DNA from: Desulfohalobium retbaense DSM 5692
Lineage (GTDB): Bacteria > Desulfobacterota > Desulfovibrionia > Desulfovibrionales > Desulfohalobiaceae
Direction: 5' to 3'
Assembly: GCF_000024325.1 (NCBI RefSeq)
Contig: NC_013223.1
Span: forward strand, 558,001 to 622,000
DNA: 64,000 bases
A program made the translations under genes and the position numbers. This document shows positions 45,188 to 55,472 of the stretch, one piece after another (the stretch's first letter is position 1; every line of letters starts with the position of its first letter). The notes below the pieces were generated by a model. It was not told the origin of the DNA. It ran no database searches and saw nothing but the letters and a program-made list of their open reading frames with translations.

Positions 45188-46510
45188 TTATTCGGTGCTG
45201 TCGTCCGGGGCCACAACAGTATCGTGGCTGGGCGCGTCGGCAGTGGAGGCCTGGATTCCGTCGTCCTCACGCGTGTCCCGATTCGGGGCCAGCAGATTCA
45301 GCGCGGCCCGCAAGTCAGCCATTTTGGACGTGTCCATGCCGTCTACGGCCGCCAATTGCTCGTCGCTGGCCTCGCGTAAGGCGTCCAAGCTGCCCAGGCC
45401 CGCCTGTACAAAATGGTCCGTCGGAATCCCGGTCACATGTTCTGCCTGTTCGAGATCGGCCTGATCGCTCGGGTCCGCCCCGTAGCGGCTTTCCGTGATG
45501 ATATCGATCTTCCACCCCAGAAGTTTGGAAGCCAGCTTGACGTTCTGCCCCTTGCGGCCAATGGCCAAGGTCAATTGGTCGTCTGGCACGACGACTTCCA
45601 GGGTTTTTTCGACATCGTCGACGGTCATCCGGGAAATTTTTGCCGGGGAAAGGGCGTTCATGGCGTAGGTGGCCACATCGTGGTTCCAGACCACGATATC
45701 GATCCGTTCTCCCTTGAATTCCTGAACGATGTTCTGAATCCGGGATCCCCGGACACCGACGCAGGCGCCCACGGGGTCGACATCGGAATCCTGAGAAAGC
45801 ACAGCCACTTTGGCCCGCTTGCCCGGATCGCGGGCGACGCCCATGATGGTCACGGTCCCGTCGCCGACCTCCGGCACTTCGCGTTTGAACAACGCCGCCA
45901 TGTAGTCGGGGTGGGAGCGGGAGACCACGATCTGAGGACCACGGCCTTCCTTGCGGACATCGATGATATACCCTTGGACCCGGTCGCCACGCCGGAACCG
46001 TTCGCGCGGGATCTGTTCCTGCTTGGGGAGGATGGCCTCGGTGCGCCCGAGGTTGATGATCCATCCCGCCCGGTCGCGGCGCTGGATGATGCCGCTGATG
46101 ATCTCTCCGCGGCGGTCCTTGTATTCCTCGTAGATGATTTCCTGCTCGGCGTCGCGCATGCGCTGGATGATAACCTGCTTGGCCGATTGGGCGGCGATAC
46201 GCCCCAAGTCGGAAATTTCCATGCGGAAGCCGAGTTCGTCTTCCAACTGGACATTGGGATCTTCGATGCGGGCTTCGTCCAGCGAAATCTCGGTATTCGG
46301 GTCGTCAACTTCCTCGACAACAACCTTGAATTGATAGACTTCGATGTCCCCAGCCTCTTCATCAAACGAGACTTCGATGTCCAATTTGTTTTTGAATTTT
46401 TTATTTACAGAGGACCGGACCGCTTCTTCCAGGGTGTCGATGAGCAAATCGCGATCGATGCCCCGGTCCTTGCTGATCTGATCAATAGCTTTTTTTAATT
46501 CCATACTCAT
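45188..46510 (-). CDS. nusA: transcription termination/antitermination factor NusA
   Basis: 440 residues. The N-terminal RNA polymerase-binding domain is followed by S1 (about residues 135-200, RRGEIISGIIQRRDRAG) and two KH domains (VGACVGVRGSRIQNIVQEFKGERID, LAIGRKGQNVKLASKLLGWKIDI). After residue 350 there is one short helix-hairpin region and an acidic tail, so the E. coli-type double acidic repeats are absent. It controls pausing, termination and antitermination. GGAGG lies ahead of ATG 46510. Confidence 0.95.
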   Translation of the reverse strand: MSMELKKAIDQISKDRGIDRDLLIDTLEEAVRSSVNKKFKNKLDIEVSFDEEAGDIEVYQFKVVVEEVDDPNTEISLDEARIEDPNVQLEDELGFRMEISDLGRIAAQSAKQVIIQRMRDAEQEIIYEEYKDRRGEIISGIIQRRDRAGWIINLGRTEAILPKQEQIPRERFRRGDRVQGYIIDVRKEGRGPQIVVSRSHPDYMAALFKREVPEVGDGTVTIMGVARDPGKRAKVAVLSQDSDVDPVGACVGVRGSRIQNIVQEFKGERIDIVVWNHDVATYAMNALSPAKISRMTVDDVEKTLEVVVPDDQLTLAIGRKGQNVKLASKLLGWKIDIITESRYGADPSDQADLEQAEHVTGIPTDHFVQAGLGSLDALREASDEQLAAVDGMDTSKMADLRAALNLLAPNRDTREDDGIQASTADAPSHDTVVAPDDSTE

Positions 46511-46605
46511 TGGCGACCTCCAAATACGCTACACACGGCCCCAGAATGGACCGTTTCTCCATCGATGCCCGAAAGGCGCCACCCTTTGAGGGCGGCAAGG
46601 CGTGG

Positions 46606-47079
46606 TTATTTCCCCGACGCGGGGGGCTCCTGAAAAACGAGACGGGCCTTTTCCACATCTTCCCAGGCGAACACGTGTTCGACACCATCGACATCAAGGG
46701 TAAGATGGTCCCCTTCGGCTTCGATCAACACGCCCCGCCATTTTTTGCGGCCTTGCATGGGAGCTTGGAGCTTGAGGGCGACAGGCTGTCCAATATAGGG
46801 AGGCAATTGCGAGACGGTGAAAAAGGGACGTTCGAGCCCCGGAGAGGAGACTTCAAGGGTATACGGACCCGGCAAGGGATCTTCGACGTCGAGGGTGACA
46901 CTGATGTGGCGGCTCAAGGTCGCGCACTGATCAATAGAGACCCCGTTGGGGCTGTCAACGTACACGCGCAACACCCCGCCCCGGGAGGCCGGGATTTCCA
47001 TCCCCCACACGTCCAGGCCGCAGGAGGCAGCCAGGGGCTTGATGAGTTCACTCAGGCGTTCGTATAATTTTTCGTGCAT
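46606..47079 (-). CDS. rimP: ribosome maturation factor RimP
   Basis: 157 residues. GLDVWGMEIPASRGGVLRVYVDSP at about residues 23-46 and the core YTLEVSSPGLERPF are the RimP hallmarks. It helps assemble the 30S subunit and typically precedes nusA. The frame extends upstream to 47169, but ATG 47079 starts the domain. It lies 114 bases after the tRNA-Gly gene on the same strand. Confidence 0.93.
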   Translation of the reverse strand: MHEKLYERLSELIKPLAASCGLDVWGMEIPASRGGVLRVYVDSPNGVSIDQCATLSRHISVTLDVEDPLPGPYTLEVSSPGLERPFFTVSQLPPYIGQPVALKLQAPMQGRKKWRGVLIEAEGDHLTLDVDGVEHVFAWEDVEKARLVFQEPPASGK

Positions 47080-47193
47080 ATCACTCGCTGTGTGGCTCGC
47101 GGTCTGAACGGACCATATCGCCCGGACAGTTCGGGCGAACACAAAAAAAAAGTGGACCAGAAGGTCCACCCCTTATCATTCTGGCAGAGATAT

Positions 47194-47269
47194 TGGAGCG
47201 GGCGACGGGGGTCGAACCCGCGACACCAAGCTTGGGAAGCTTGTACTCTACCAACTGAGCTACGCCCGC
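47194..47269 (-). tRNA. tRNA-Gly (anticodon CCC)
   Basis: A 76-base cloverleaf with encoded CCA. Read on the minus strand, the acceptor GCGGGCG pairs with CGCCCGC and base 73 is T, as in tRNA-Gly. The anticodon arm CAAGC-TTCCCAA-GCTTG gives anticodon CCC. The T loop is TTCGACC. It precedes rimP and may be cut from the same transcript. Confidence 0.95.
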
Positions 47270-47283
47270 TCGCGAGATCTCTT

Positions 47284-47312
47284 TATTTGCGGTATTATGG
47301 ACGTTCTGTCAA
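47284..47312 (-). promoter_or_regulatory. promoter of tRNA-Gly and probably the rimP-nusA-infB run
   Basis: Read leftward, a consensus TTGACA (47312-47307) is followed after 17 bases by CAAATA (47289-47284). Transcription would start at about 47277, some 8 bases before the tRNA 5' end. Confidence 0.6.
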
Positions 47313-47484
47313 GGGGGAGGCGCTTGTTTTTTTTCGATCCGGGTTGTAGGAAGGCGTTAACGAAATTCATCTTTGATTCGAGGTTATTAGCAAGGCAACT
47401 TTTTCTCACGAAGGGCATTGGGCCCGGGAACTGCTCACGGCGTCTGATTCGCACTTGAAGGCAGCGCCTGATTCGTCTAGGGGC

Positions 47485-48330
47485 ATGCGGATGCAACACC
47501 CTGTACACGCCTTACTTCTGGTGACCAAGCCTGGTCAGGACGACGCGCAGCAAACCGCCCGGGAGGTCCAGCTCTGGCTTCGCGAAAGAGAAGTGCGCAC
47601 CTTGCTGGTCGAAAATTCCTTGGACCAGGACAATCTGGATCTCAACGGTTTTGTTCCGGATGCCGCCCTGGTGCTCGGCGGTGACGGCACTCTGCTGGCC
47701 GTAGCCCGAAAGCTACGCCGCCATCAGATCCCTTTGCTGGGGATCAATCTCGGTCACGTCGGCTTTTTGACTGAAGTCGAAGAAGAGGACTGGCACCCTT
47801 CACTGGAACAATTGCTTGCCCAGCAGGGGCGGATCTCGCAGCGCATGGCCCTGGAATTTGAAGTCAAGCGCGGCGACCGGACCATCCACAGCGGCTGGGC
47901 CCTGAACGACGTGGTCGTCAACAGGGGGCGTATCGCCAGGTTGATAGGGCTGGACATTTCCATTGACAGCCAGCCCGTCGGGCCGATTCGGGCCGACGGG
48001 ATCGTGGTGGCCACCCCGACGGGAACCACGGCCTATGCCGTTTCCGCCGGCGGCCCCCTGGTCCACCCCGAATTGGAAGCGATCTGCATGACCCCGATCT
48101 GTCCCTTTATGAGTCATATCCGGCCGATGGTGCTCGACGCTGGGCACCGTATCCGTATTGATATCACTTCCCACAGCGCGGAGGCCTGTTTGACCCTGGA
48201 CGGTCAGGTCGGTTTCGACCTTTTGCCCGGGGACGCCATCCATCTCCAGCGCTCCGCATTTGATGCCCGGTTTATCAACCTGCACCCCAAAGCCTATTTG
48301 GACAAGCTGCGCTCGAAAGGGTATTTTTAA
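47485..48330 (+). CDS. nadK: NAD kinase
   Basis: 281 residues. The catalytic GGDGTLLAVAR motif is at about residues 66-76, followed by GINLGHVGFLTEV and the conserved glycine-rich TPTGTTAYAVSAGGPLV. It phosphorylates NAD to NADP. Two nearby starts, 47485 and 47491, are possible; AGGGG lies ahead of the first. It opens the rightward run and is 116 bases before the DUF89-like gene. Confidence 0.94.
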   Translation: MRMQHPVHALLLVTKPGQDDAQQTAREVQLWLREREVRTLLVENSLDQDNLDLNGFVPDAALVLGGDGTLLAVARKLRRHQIPLLGINLGHVGFLTEVEEEDWHPSLEQLLAQQGRISQRMALEFEVKRGDRTIHSGWALNDVVVNRGRIARLIGLDISIDSQPVGPIRADGIVVATPTGTTAYAVSAGGPLVHPELEAICMTPICPFMSHIRPMVLDAGHRIRIDITSHSAEACLTLDGQVGFDLLPGDAIHLQRSAFDARFINLHPKAYLDKLRSKGYF

Positions 48331-48446
48331 CCCTGTTGTCCCTCCAAGCCCGACCAGGGCGTGGTGGTCCCGGTCTCCTGTTCGTCTCGTGGCCGGAGGA
48401 ACCCGGGCGCTGACGGGCGATTGTCGACGGTGGCCAGTGAGGAACT

Positions 48447-50207
48447 ATGCCTGAACTCCCCTCGTTTTCTTCTGTGTTGGAACTGCGCTACGGCCGGGAT
48501 CCGTACCTGGATGCTTGGCTTTTGCATTTCATGATCGAAAACCACCTGGAATATTTTACAAAACCAGAAGAGAACGCGTCGCTTGAACAATTGCGGTTCA
48601 TGGTTGTCCTGGATGAAGGACAGGTGTTCGCTCCCTGCTCCGACGAAATGCTTCGGGAGCTTTTGCAAAACGACCTCTCCGAACGGTTGCTCTCAGAGTA
48701 TCGCTCTGTGTGGCGGGCGCTAGTCCGCTTGATCCATGACCACGTTCCGGACCCCTATTTGCGCAAACGAGTGGCTGCCTTGTGTCGCCATAAATTTCGC
48801 CAGTCCCTGCACGCCTCGTTTACTATCCCCTCGCGCCTTCTCAAGCAGTTGTTGACGATTTTCCTGGCCCAGACCGCGGTCGAGGACCCTCTTCGCGAAC
48901 ACAAACAGCTTTGGAACCGACGAGCACAGGACTTTATCGACAGTCCTGATTTGAATGAAACCCTCAATGCCTGCCCGTCAGCCTTGATGGGCTGCGCGCA
49001 TATTTCCGAATTGCGCTGGCAATTGGACCGCCTGGAATTGCGACGCCTGCTGTGCCTGGCGACATGGGAGACGATCTGGCGGACCCCGGATTGCAGTGAA
49101 GCCCCGTTGCAGCAAGACAATCTGCAGGCCGTGTGCCCCGAGGCCGACGACCTTCTGGCCGAGGTTTTCGGCCCGGCGCGCCGGGAACCGATGAAGATTT
49201 TGTATCTGCCCCATGACAGCGGCGGGATCATTTTCGATCTGCTGATCATCAGAACCTTGCTGCAGCAACGCCACCGGGTCATTCTAGCGCTCAAGGAAGG
49301 CTTTGATTTCTATTCGCCGACGTTTTGGGATATTGAGCACGATCAGGTGTTGGCTCAGGCGCTGGAAGGGGCCCATTTCCTGAACAACAGCCAGGTCACG
49401 AAAAACGAACTGCTCAAAGTCCAGCGGGAGAACCAGTTTGTGGTCATCTCCGACGGCACCCGCGAACGCCTCAATCTCTACCGTACCAGTGTCACCTTTG
49501 CCCGGGCCTGGAAGGAATCCGACCTGGTCATGGCTCGCGGCATTCCCAATTATCGTCGTCTGGTGGGCAACGGCCACGCTTTGAGCCGGGACGTGCTCTG
49601 CTTTTACCGCCAAAACGGCGAGCCGCTCCAATTGGTCCATAAACCGAAAAGCGATTCGGCTTTCAAGTTTACGGAATCGCAGCTTTTAGAACTCAGCGAA
49701 GGGATCATCCGGAGCATGCGTCAGGCCAAATCCCGCGGCAAGTCGGTCATGTTTTACAGCGCCATTATCGGGAGTCTTCCCGGGCAGACCCGCAAGGCGT
49801 TGGAGATCTTGAACACCTTTGTGGCCTACTTGCGCCAGCGTCTGGAAAATACTCTGATCATCAATCCAGCCGAGTACTTCGAGCACGGCATGGACGCCGA
49901 TGATTTGATGTATATGTGGGAACGGGTGCAGCGTAGCGGACTTATTGATGTCTGGCGCTTTCAGACTGTGGAAGATATCGAGACGAGTTTTGAACTCATG
50001 GGTGAGAAAGTCCCGGCGGCCTGGAGCGGCAAGGACGCCACCTATTCCACGGGGTGCACCAAGGAAATGCACATCGCCTTGGACGTGCAACAACAGCATC
50101 CGGAGCTGCAGATCATCGGCCCCAATCCGGAGAAGTTTTTTCGGCGGCGGGAATACGGCGTGGGAAAATTCTTCGATGCCCGGATCAACGCCTCGATCGG
50201 TCGCTAA
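48447..50207 (+). CDS. DUF89/ARMT1-like protein, divergent
   Basis: 586 residues. The first 240 are helical. A Rossmann-like core follows, with LYLPHDSGGIIFDLLII at about residues 252-268, where DUF89 phosphatases have a D-N-x-G-E metal motif, and SDLVMARGIPNYRRL near 365, where they have KGxxN. D257 is kept, but the asparagine is serine, the glutamate is isoleucine, and the usual Asn-Asp pair after the next strand is missing. DUF89 enzymes are metal-dependent damage-control phosphatases; this one may have a changed or lost activity. GAGG precedes ATG 48447. mltA follows after 10 bases. Confidence 0.6.
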   Translation: MPELPSFSSVLELRYGRDPYLDAWLLHFMIENHLEYFTKPEENASLEQLRFMVVLDEGQVFAPCSDEMLRELLQNDLSERLLSEYRSVWRALVRLIHDHVPDPYLRKRVAALCRHKFRQSLHASFTIPSRLLKQLLTIFLAQTAVEDPLREHKQLWNRRAQDFIDSPDLNETLNACPSALMGCAHISELRWQLDRLELRRLLCLATWETIWRTPDCSEAPLQQDNLQAVCPEADDLLAEVFGPARREPMKILYLPHDSGGIIFDLLIIRTLLQQRHRVILALKEGFDFYSPTFWDIEHDQVLAQALEGAHFLNNSQVTKNELLKVQRENQFVVISDGTRERLNLYRTSVTFARAWKESDLVMARGIPNYRRLVGNGHALSRDVLCFYRQNGEPLQLVHKPKSDSAFKFTESQLLELSEGIIRSMRQAKSRGKSVMFYSAIIGSLPGQTRKALEILNTFVAYLRQRLENTLIINPAEYFEHGMDADDLMYMWERVQRSGLIDVWRFQTVEDIETSFELMGEKVPAAWSGKDATYSTGCTKEMHIALDVQQQHPELQIIGPNPEKFFRRREYGVGKFFDARINASIGR

Positions 50208-50217
50208 AGGAGGGCGC

Positions 50218-51456
50218 ATGCGTCCTGCGAAATGGTATGAACACCGCGTACTGCGGTGGATGGCTGTGGGGATCTGGTGTTGTGCTTTGAGTCTGGTCCT
50301 GAGCGGGTGTCGCGGGCCGGTCCCTGAGCCTCCCCTGCAAAAGGGGTATGTCGCCGTTTCCCGGGATGAGGCTGCGGCCCTGAGCCGGCAGGCGGTACAG
50401 TACTTATTGGCGGCGACCACCGAGGAAGAACTGGCCACAGCAACACGCCGGAGTTTGGCCTATGTCCGGACCCGGCCGCCCCGGGCCATGGCTCTGGAGA
50501 CCTCCAACCTGCGCGTGACCTGGCACCGCCTGCAGCGCTCTTTGGAGCTTTTTCTGGAGCTGCTGCCGCGCATCGCGCGGCAGCCAGAGCTCCTGGCCCG
50601 CCATTTCGAGTGGTACGCCCTGCGCCCGGGGCCGCTGTTCACCGGCTATTACGAACCGGAATTGCAGGCGGCCCTGGACAAGCGTCCCGGTTACGAAACC
50701 CCGCTTTACCGCCGTCCCGAGGATCTGCAACAGGTGGACCTGGGGCGCTTCCATCCGCGCTGGGACGGGCAAACCTTGCGATACCGAGTGGTCAACGGAA
50801 GCATCGCGCCCTATTTTGACCGCCAGGCGATCGAGAGCCAGGACGCGTTGTCCGGACGGGGGCTGGAACTGGCCTGGGCCAAAGATCCTGTGGACGTCTT
50901 TTTTCTTCAGATTCAGGGATCCGGACGGCTGCGTCTGCCCGACGGTCGCATCCAGCATGTGCGCTACGCCGGAGCCAACGGCCGCCCCTACGTCTCCCTG
51001 GGGCGGGTCCTGATCGAAAAGGGGCTGCTGGATTCCGGAAACGTCAGCATGCAGTCCATCCGGCGGTTTTTGAATGCCCATCCGGAGAGACGGCAGTCTC
51101 TTTTGAACACCAACCCGAGCTATGTCTTTTTTGAGAAGGCCGCGGACGGGCCGTATGGGGCCATGGGCAGACGGTTGACCCCCTTTGTCAGCCTGGCCAC
51201 GGATCGGTCCGTTTTGCCCCTGGGAGGGCTGACCGTCTGGAATGCGGACTTGCCAGCTGCTCAGTCGAACAGTACAGTCCCCTTCACCTCATTGGGACTG
51301 ACCCAGGATGTGGGCGGAGCAATCACCGGCCACCATTTCGATCTGTATTGCGGCAGCGGGGATCAAGCCGGCGCTTTGGCCGGCCGGCTCAAGGACCGCG
51401 GCCGCATCTTCTTTTTACTCGCCACCAACGCCACGCAACCGGATGTGAAGGAGTAG
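50218..51456 (+). CDS. mltA: membrane-bound lytic murein transglycosylase A (MltA)
   Basis: 412 residues. A signal peptide ends in the lipobox LVLSGC near residue 31, so it is an outer-membrane lipoprotein. The MltA domain has GYYEPELQAAL, and VDVFFLQIQGSGRLRLPDG. The C-terminal 3D domain with FVSLATDRSVLPLGG and DVGGAITGHHFDLYCG carries the catalytic aspartates. It cleaves peptidoglycan with anhydro-muropeptide release. AAGGAGG precedes ATG 50218. Confidence 0.93.
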   Translation: MRPAKWYEHRVLRWMAVGIWCCALSLVLSGCRGPVPEPPLQKGYVAVSRDEAAALSRQAVQYLLAATTEEELATATRRSLAYVRTRPPRAMALETSNLRVTWHRLQRSLELFLELLPRIARQPELLARHFEWYALRPGPLFTGYYEPELQAALDKRPGYETPLYRRPEDLQQVDLGRFHPRWDGQTLRYRVVNGSIAPYFDRQAIESQDALSGRGLELAWAKDPVDVFFLQIQGSGRLRLPDGRIQHVRYAGANGRPYVSLGRVLIEKGLLDSGNVSMQSIRRFLNAHPERRQSLLNTNPSYVFFEKAADGPYGAMGRRLTPFVSLATDRSVLPLGGLTVWNADLPAAQSNSTVPFTSLGLTQDVGGAITGHHFDLYCGSGDQAGALAGRLKDRGRIFFLLATNATQPDVKE

Positions 51457-51459
51457 TCC

Positions 51460-52893
51460 ATGTCCGCGTACGAGCCCGTTATTGGGCTGGAAGTCCACGC
51501 CCAGCTCAAGACCGCCTCGAAGATATTTTGTTCCTGTTCCACTGCCTTTGGAAGGGAGCCGAACAGCAACACCTGCCCCGTGTGTACCGGGATGCCCGGC
51601 GTCCTGCCAGTGCTGAACAAGCGCGCCGTTGAATTCGGAGCCAAGATGGCCCTGGCAGTGGAATGCCGGGTGAATCCGCGTTCCATATTTGCACGAAAAA
51701 ATTATTTTTATCCCGATCTGCCGAAAGGGTACCAAATATCGCAGTACGAAGAGCCGCTGGCGGAATTCGGCCGGTTGTCCATTTCCATGGGCGAGGCGAT
51801 CAAAGAGGTGGGCATCACCCGCATCCATATGGAGGAGGATGCCGGTAAATCCCTGCACGGCACCGGGGACAGGACAAGCTATGTGGATCTCAACCGTACG
51901 GGGGTGCCGCTTCTGGAAATCGTGAGCGAACCCGATATGCGCTCTCCGGAAGAGGCGGTGGCGTATCTGAAGGCGTTACGAGCCATCCTGGTCTATCTTG
52001 ATATTTGTGATGGGAACATGGAAGAGGGGAGCTTTCGCTGCGACGCCAATATCTCTTTGCGGCCGCAGGGACAGGAAGCGTTCGGCACCCGGACCGAACT
52101 GAAGAATCTGAATTCGTTCCGTCATGTGCAACGGGCCTTGGAATACGAGATCGCCCGCCAGGAAGATATCCTTGACGATGGCGATGCCGTGGTCCAGGAA
52201 ACCCGGCTGTTTGATGTCGACAAAGGCGTGACCCGGAGTATGCGGGGCAAGGAAGAAGCCCATGATTACCGGTATTTCCCGGACCCTGATCTGGTGCCCT
52301 TGTGCCTTGACGAAAGCTGGTTGACGACGTGGGGGGCAGAGCTTCCGGAATTGCCCGAAGCCAAACGGCGCAGGTTTCTCGATGACTACGAACTCTCCCT
52401 CGATGACGCCCAGACCCTGACCGGTGAACGGGAATTAGCCGAGTATTTCGAGGCGGTTGTCGCCGCCGGTGCTTCGGCCAAGGCAGCTGCGAACTGGATG
52501 CTCACGGAGATGCTGCGCGAAATTCGGGAAGCCGGGCTGGCCCCCGGCGAGGTTTGTTTCAGGCCTGAACAACTGGCCGCATTGCTGGATCTGATCGAGA
52601 AGCAGACCATCAGCCGGAAGATCGCCAAAGATATTTATCCGGAAATTTTCCGGGAGGGACTGGATCCCGAGCAATATGTCCAGGACAAAGGATTGGTGCA
52701 GATTTCCGATACCAGCGCCCTGGAGGCCGTGGTCCAGGAGGTCATCGACGAAAACCCCGCCGAGGTGGAAGCCTATCAGGGCGGCAAGAAAAAACTCGTC
52801 GGCTTTTTTGTCGGCCAGGTCATGCGCAAGACGCAGGGACAGGCAAATCCCAAGCTGGTCAATGAGCTTTTGGCCAAGCGGCTGGATTCGTGA
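51460..52893 (+). CDS. gatB: Asp-tRNA(Asn)/Glu-tRNA(Gln) amidotransferase subunit B
   Basis: 477 residues. [21 protein letters not shown] at the N-terminus, [35 protein letters not shown] and the C-terminal GatB/YqeY domain are all typical. Zinc-site cysteines appear in CSC and NTCPVCTG. With GatA and GatC it converts misacylated tRNAs, so the organism uses the indirect route for Gln or Asn tRNA. gatA and gatC are not in the window. AAGGAG overlaps the end of mltA. Confidence 0.97.
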   Translation: MSAYEPVIGLEVHAQLKTASKIFCSCSTAFGREPNSNTCPVCTGMPGVLPVLNKRAVEFGAKMALAVECRVNPRSIFARKNYFYPDLPKGYQISQYEEPLAEFGRLSISMGEAIKEVGITRIHMEEDAGKSLHGTGDRTSYVDLNRTGVPLLEIVSEPDMRSPEEAVAYLKALRAILVYLDICDGNMEEGSFRCDANISLRPQGQEAFGTRTELKNLNSFRHVQRALEYEIARQEDILDDGDAVVQETRLFDVDKGVTRSMRGKEEAHDYRYFPDPDLVPLCLDESWLTTWGAELPELPEAKRRRFLDDYELSLDDAQTLTGERELAEYFEAVVAAGASAKAAANWMLTEMLREIREAGLAPGEVCFRPEQLAALLDLIEKQTISRKIAKDIYPEIFREGLDPEQYVQDKGLVQISDTSALEAVVQEVIDENPAEVEAYQGGKKKLVGFFVGQVMRKTQGQANPKLVNELLAKRLDS

Positions 52894-52951
52894 ACCGGTT
52901 CCAGGATTGTGCCCTCGGGACGTGCTGGGAAGGCGGCAGAACGCGGCACAC

Positions 52952-52980
52952 CTCTCGCAAGCGGTTTTTGCAAGAGATTT
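52952..52980 (+). terminator. weak hairpin after gatB
   Basis: CTCTCGCAA (52952-52960) pairs with TTGCAAGAG (52968-52976) over eight of nine positions, followed by ATTTT. Weak termination or attenuation before mtnA is possible. Confidence 0.35.
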
Positions 52981-53016
52981 TCAAGGGTTCAGGCAAGAAA
53001 CGAGGAGGGTGAGCTG

Positions 53017-54069
53017 ATGAAACGCCATATTCGCTTTTCGGACGATGAAAATGCCCTCTTGCTGCTGGATCAACGTTTCCTGCCCCTGCAGGAAAAGTGG
53101 TTTGTCTGCCGCACGGTGGAGGACGTCATCACCGCGCTGAAGGAGATGGTTGTCCGCGGCGCTCCGGCTATCGGTGTCTGTGCGGCCTACGGCTGCTTTC
53201 TCGGCGCCCGGCAGGTGGCCGAGCTGACGAGCAACGGCGATTGGCGGGTCGAATTGGACCGTTTGCTGGAACGCCTCGAAGACGCCCGGCCCACGGCGGT
53301 CAATCTGCGCTGGGCCATTCGCCGGATGCGCGCTGCCCAGGAGGCGGATCCGGAAATGGCCAATGAGGAATTGCAATGGGTCTGGCTGAAGATGGCCAAA
53401 GATATCCACGCCGAAGATATCCGGATCAATAAGCTTATCGGCGGTCACGGGGCCGCGGTGCTCCCCGAGACTGCCACGGTCATGACCCATTGTAATGCCG
53501 GCGCTCTGGCCACCGGCGGCTACGGCACGGCTTTGGGTGTGGTTCGCGCTGGTGTGGGACAGGGCAAGACCATCCGGGTCATCGCCAATGAGACCCGCCC
53601 CTTTTTGCAGGGAGCCCGTTTGACCGCCTTTGAACTGGCCTGGGACGACATTCCGGTTCAGGTCGCCTGCGACAATGCGGCCGCTTTGCTGCTGGCCCAG
53701 GGCAAGATCGACGCGGTGGTCGTGGGCGCGGACCGCATCGCGGCCAACGGCGACATAGCGAACAAGATCGGCACCTACGGCGTGGCCCTGGCCGCCAGGG
53801 AACACGGCGTGCCCTTTTATGTCGCTGCGCCTCTATCAACCATCGACCGGGAATGTCCTTCCGGGGCCCAGATCCCGATTGAAGAACGGCCGCAGCAGGA
53901 AGTGGCCCGCTACGGAGGGCAGCAGATCGTCCCCGAAGGGGTGTCCACCCTGAATTTTGCGTTTGATATTACTCCGGCATCATTTGTTACCGGCATCGTC
54001 ACCGAAAGAGGGATTCTGAACCCGCCTTTCGCCCAGTCCATTGCCGACGCCTTTTCCTCAACCGTGTGA
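53017..54069 (+). CDS. mtnA: methylthioribose-1-phosphate isomerase
   Basis: 350 residues. [14 protein letters not shown] near residue 45, [18 protein letters not shown] near 157 (catalytic cysteine) and [20 protein letters not shown] near 235 (catalytic aspartate) identify MtnA, of the eIF2B-like family. It converts methylthioribose 1-phosphate to the ribulose form in methionine salvage. Related ribose-1,5-bisphosphate isomerases are an alternative. GAGGAGG precedes ATG 53017; a longer frame from 52909 is rejected. The MTA deaminase at 29 kb may act in the same pathway. Confidence 0.92.
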   Translation: MKRHIRFSDDENALLLLDQRFLPLQEKWFVCRTVEDVITALKEMVVRGAPAIGVCAAYGCFLGARQVAELTSNGDWRVELDRLLERLEDARPTAVNLRWAIRRMRAAQEADPEMANEELQWVWLKMAKDIHAEDIRINKLIGGHGAAVLPETATVMTHCNAGALATGGYGTALGVVRAGVGQGKTIRVIANETRPFLQGARLTAFELAWDDIPVQVACDNAAALLLAQGKIDAVVVGADRIAANGDIANKIGTYGVALAAREHGVPFYVAAPLSTIDRECPSGAQIPIEERPQQEVARYGGQQIVPEGVSTLNFAFDITPASFVTGIVTERGILNPPFAQSIADAFSSTV

Positions 54070-54091
54070 ACCCATCGAGGCGAATATCTCC

Positions 54092-55417
54092 ATGCTCCCA
54101 ACCGTCGCACTGATCGGACGCCGCAATGTGGGCAAATCCACATTGTTCAACCGCCTTATCCGCAAGCAAAAGGCTCTGACCCACGACCGTCCCGGGGTGA
54201 CCCGGGACCGTTTGTATGCCGAAGTGCCCCACGGTGAGCCGCCCTTTGCCCTGGTGGATACCGGCGGGCTGGTTTTGGACGAGAGCGACGGGGTAGAAGC
54301 CGACGTTTTCGAACAAGCCCGGGAGGCCATGGAAGGGGCGCAGCTTATTTTGTTTGTGGTCGATGGGCGCCAGGGGGTGTCCACCATCGACGAACAACTG
54401 GCCGCTTTTTTGCGCCAGACAGACAAACCGGTCCGTCTGGTGATCAATAAAGTCGACGGGGCTGAACTCGAAGACACCCTGAGTGCGGAATTCTATGCCC
54501 TGGGATTTCCCCTGAGTGCGGTTTCCGCAGCCCATGGCTACGGGACGCTGACCCTGCAGGAGGAGATCGAGGAGACTCTCCAGGGGCTTGGGGCCGTGCC
54601 GGTGGAGGAGGGGGAACAGGAGGATGATATCACCTTGCGCTTGGCCTTGCTGGGGCGGCCCAATGTCGGCAAATCCTCACTGATCAACGCGTTAGTGGGG
54701 GAAAAACGGCTCGTGGTCAGCCCGGAGGCTGGTACGACTACCGATATCGTTGACGTCCTCTTTGAAAAAAAGGGCAAACGCTATATTTTTCTCGATTCCG
54801 CCGGGGTCAGGCGCCGCTCCAAAATCGACGACAGTCTGGAGCGCTTCAGTGTCCTGCGGGCCCTGCGCAACAGCAAGCGGGCTCAGGTTACGGTCCTGTG
54901 CCTGGACGCCCTGCAGGGGGTCGTGGGGCAGGATAAAAAACTCCTTTCGTTTCTGGACCGGGAAAAGATTCCCTTCATTGTTGCGGTGAACAAGGTTGAT
55001 CTGGTGCCGAGTGATCGCCTGGGGCAACTCAAGAAATATTTTGAAAACGAACTGCGGTTTCTCTCCCATGTGCCTCGCATTTATACCTCGGCGGTGAGCA
55101 AGGCTGGGCTCGGCGGATTGTTGCCGCTGACGGAAAAGCTGTGGAGCGAATGCACGACGCGGATCGGGACTGGTCAGCTCAACCGCGGTCTGGAAGACAT
55201 GATCGGCCGGCATCAGCCCCCCGTGGTCAAGCACCGGCGGGCGAAATTTTATTACCTGACCCAGACCGGGACCACACCGCCGACGTTTGTCTTTTTTGTG
55301 AACGACAAAAATCTGGTCAAGCCGTCTTACGCGCGGTATCTCGAAAAACAATTGCGAAAGCGATTTCAATTACGTATGACCCCTATTCAATTATATTTTC
55401 GTACCAGCCGCGGATAA
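54092..55417 (+). CDS. der: GTPase Der (EngA)
   Basis: 441 residues with two tandem GTPase domains: G1 motifs [10 protein letters not shown] near residue 9 and [10 protein letters not shown] near 187, G4 motifs NKVD in both, and DTGG and DSAG as G3. A C-terminal KH-like domain ends in FRTSRG. It is needed for 50S assembly. ATG 54092 begins the first G domain; the frame is open into mtnA. GAGG lies further upstream. Confidence 0.96.
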   Translation: MLPTVALIGRRNVGKSTLFNRLIRKQKALTHDRPGVTRDRLYAEVPHGEPPFALVDTGGLVLDESDGVEADVFEQAREAMEGAQLILFVVDGRQGVSTIDEQLAAFLRQTDKPVRLVINKVDGAELEDTLSAEFYALGFPLSAVSAAHGYGTLTLQEEIEETLQGLGAVPVEEGEQEDDITLRLALLGRPNVGKSSLINALVGEKRLVVSPEAGTTTDIVDVLFEKKGKRYIFLDSAGVRRRSKIDDSLERFSVLRALRNSKRAQVTVLCLDALQGVVGQDKKLLSFLDREKIPFIVAVNKVDLVPSDRLGQLKKYFENELRFLSHVPRIYTSAVSKAGLGGLLPLTEKLWSECTTRIGTGQLNRGLEDMIGRHQPPVVKHRRAKFYYLTQTGTTPPTFVFFVNDKNLVKPSYARYLEKQLRKRFQLRMTPIQLYFRTSRG

Positions 55418-55472
55418 AATTGTCCTGGCGCGAAAAGAGTCCAAGACGAACAGCCACAGCAAGGAGAAGATG

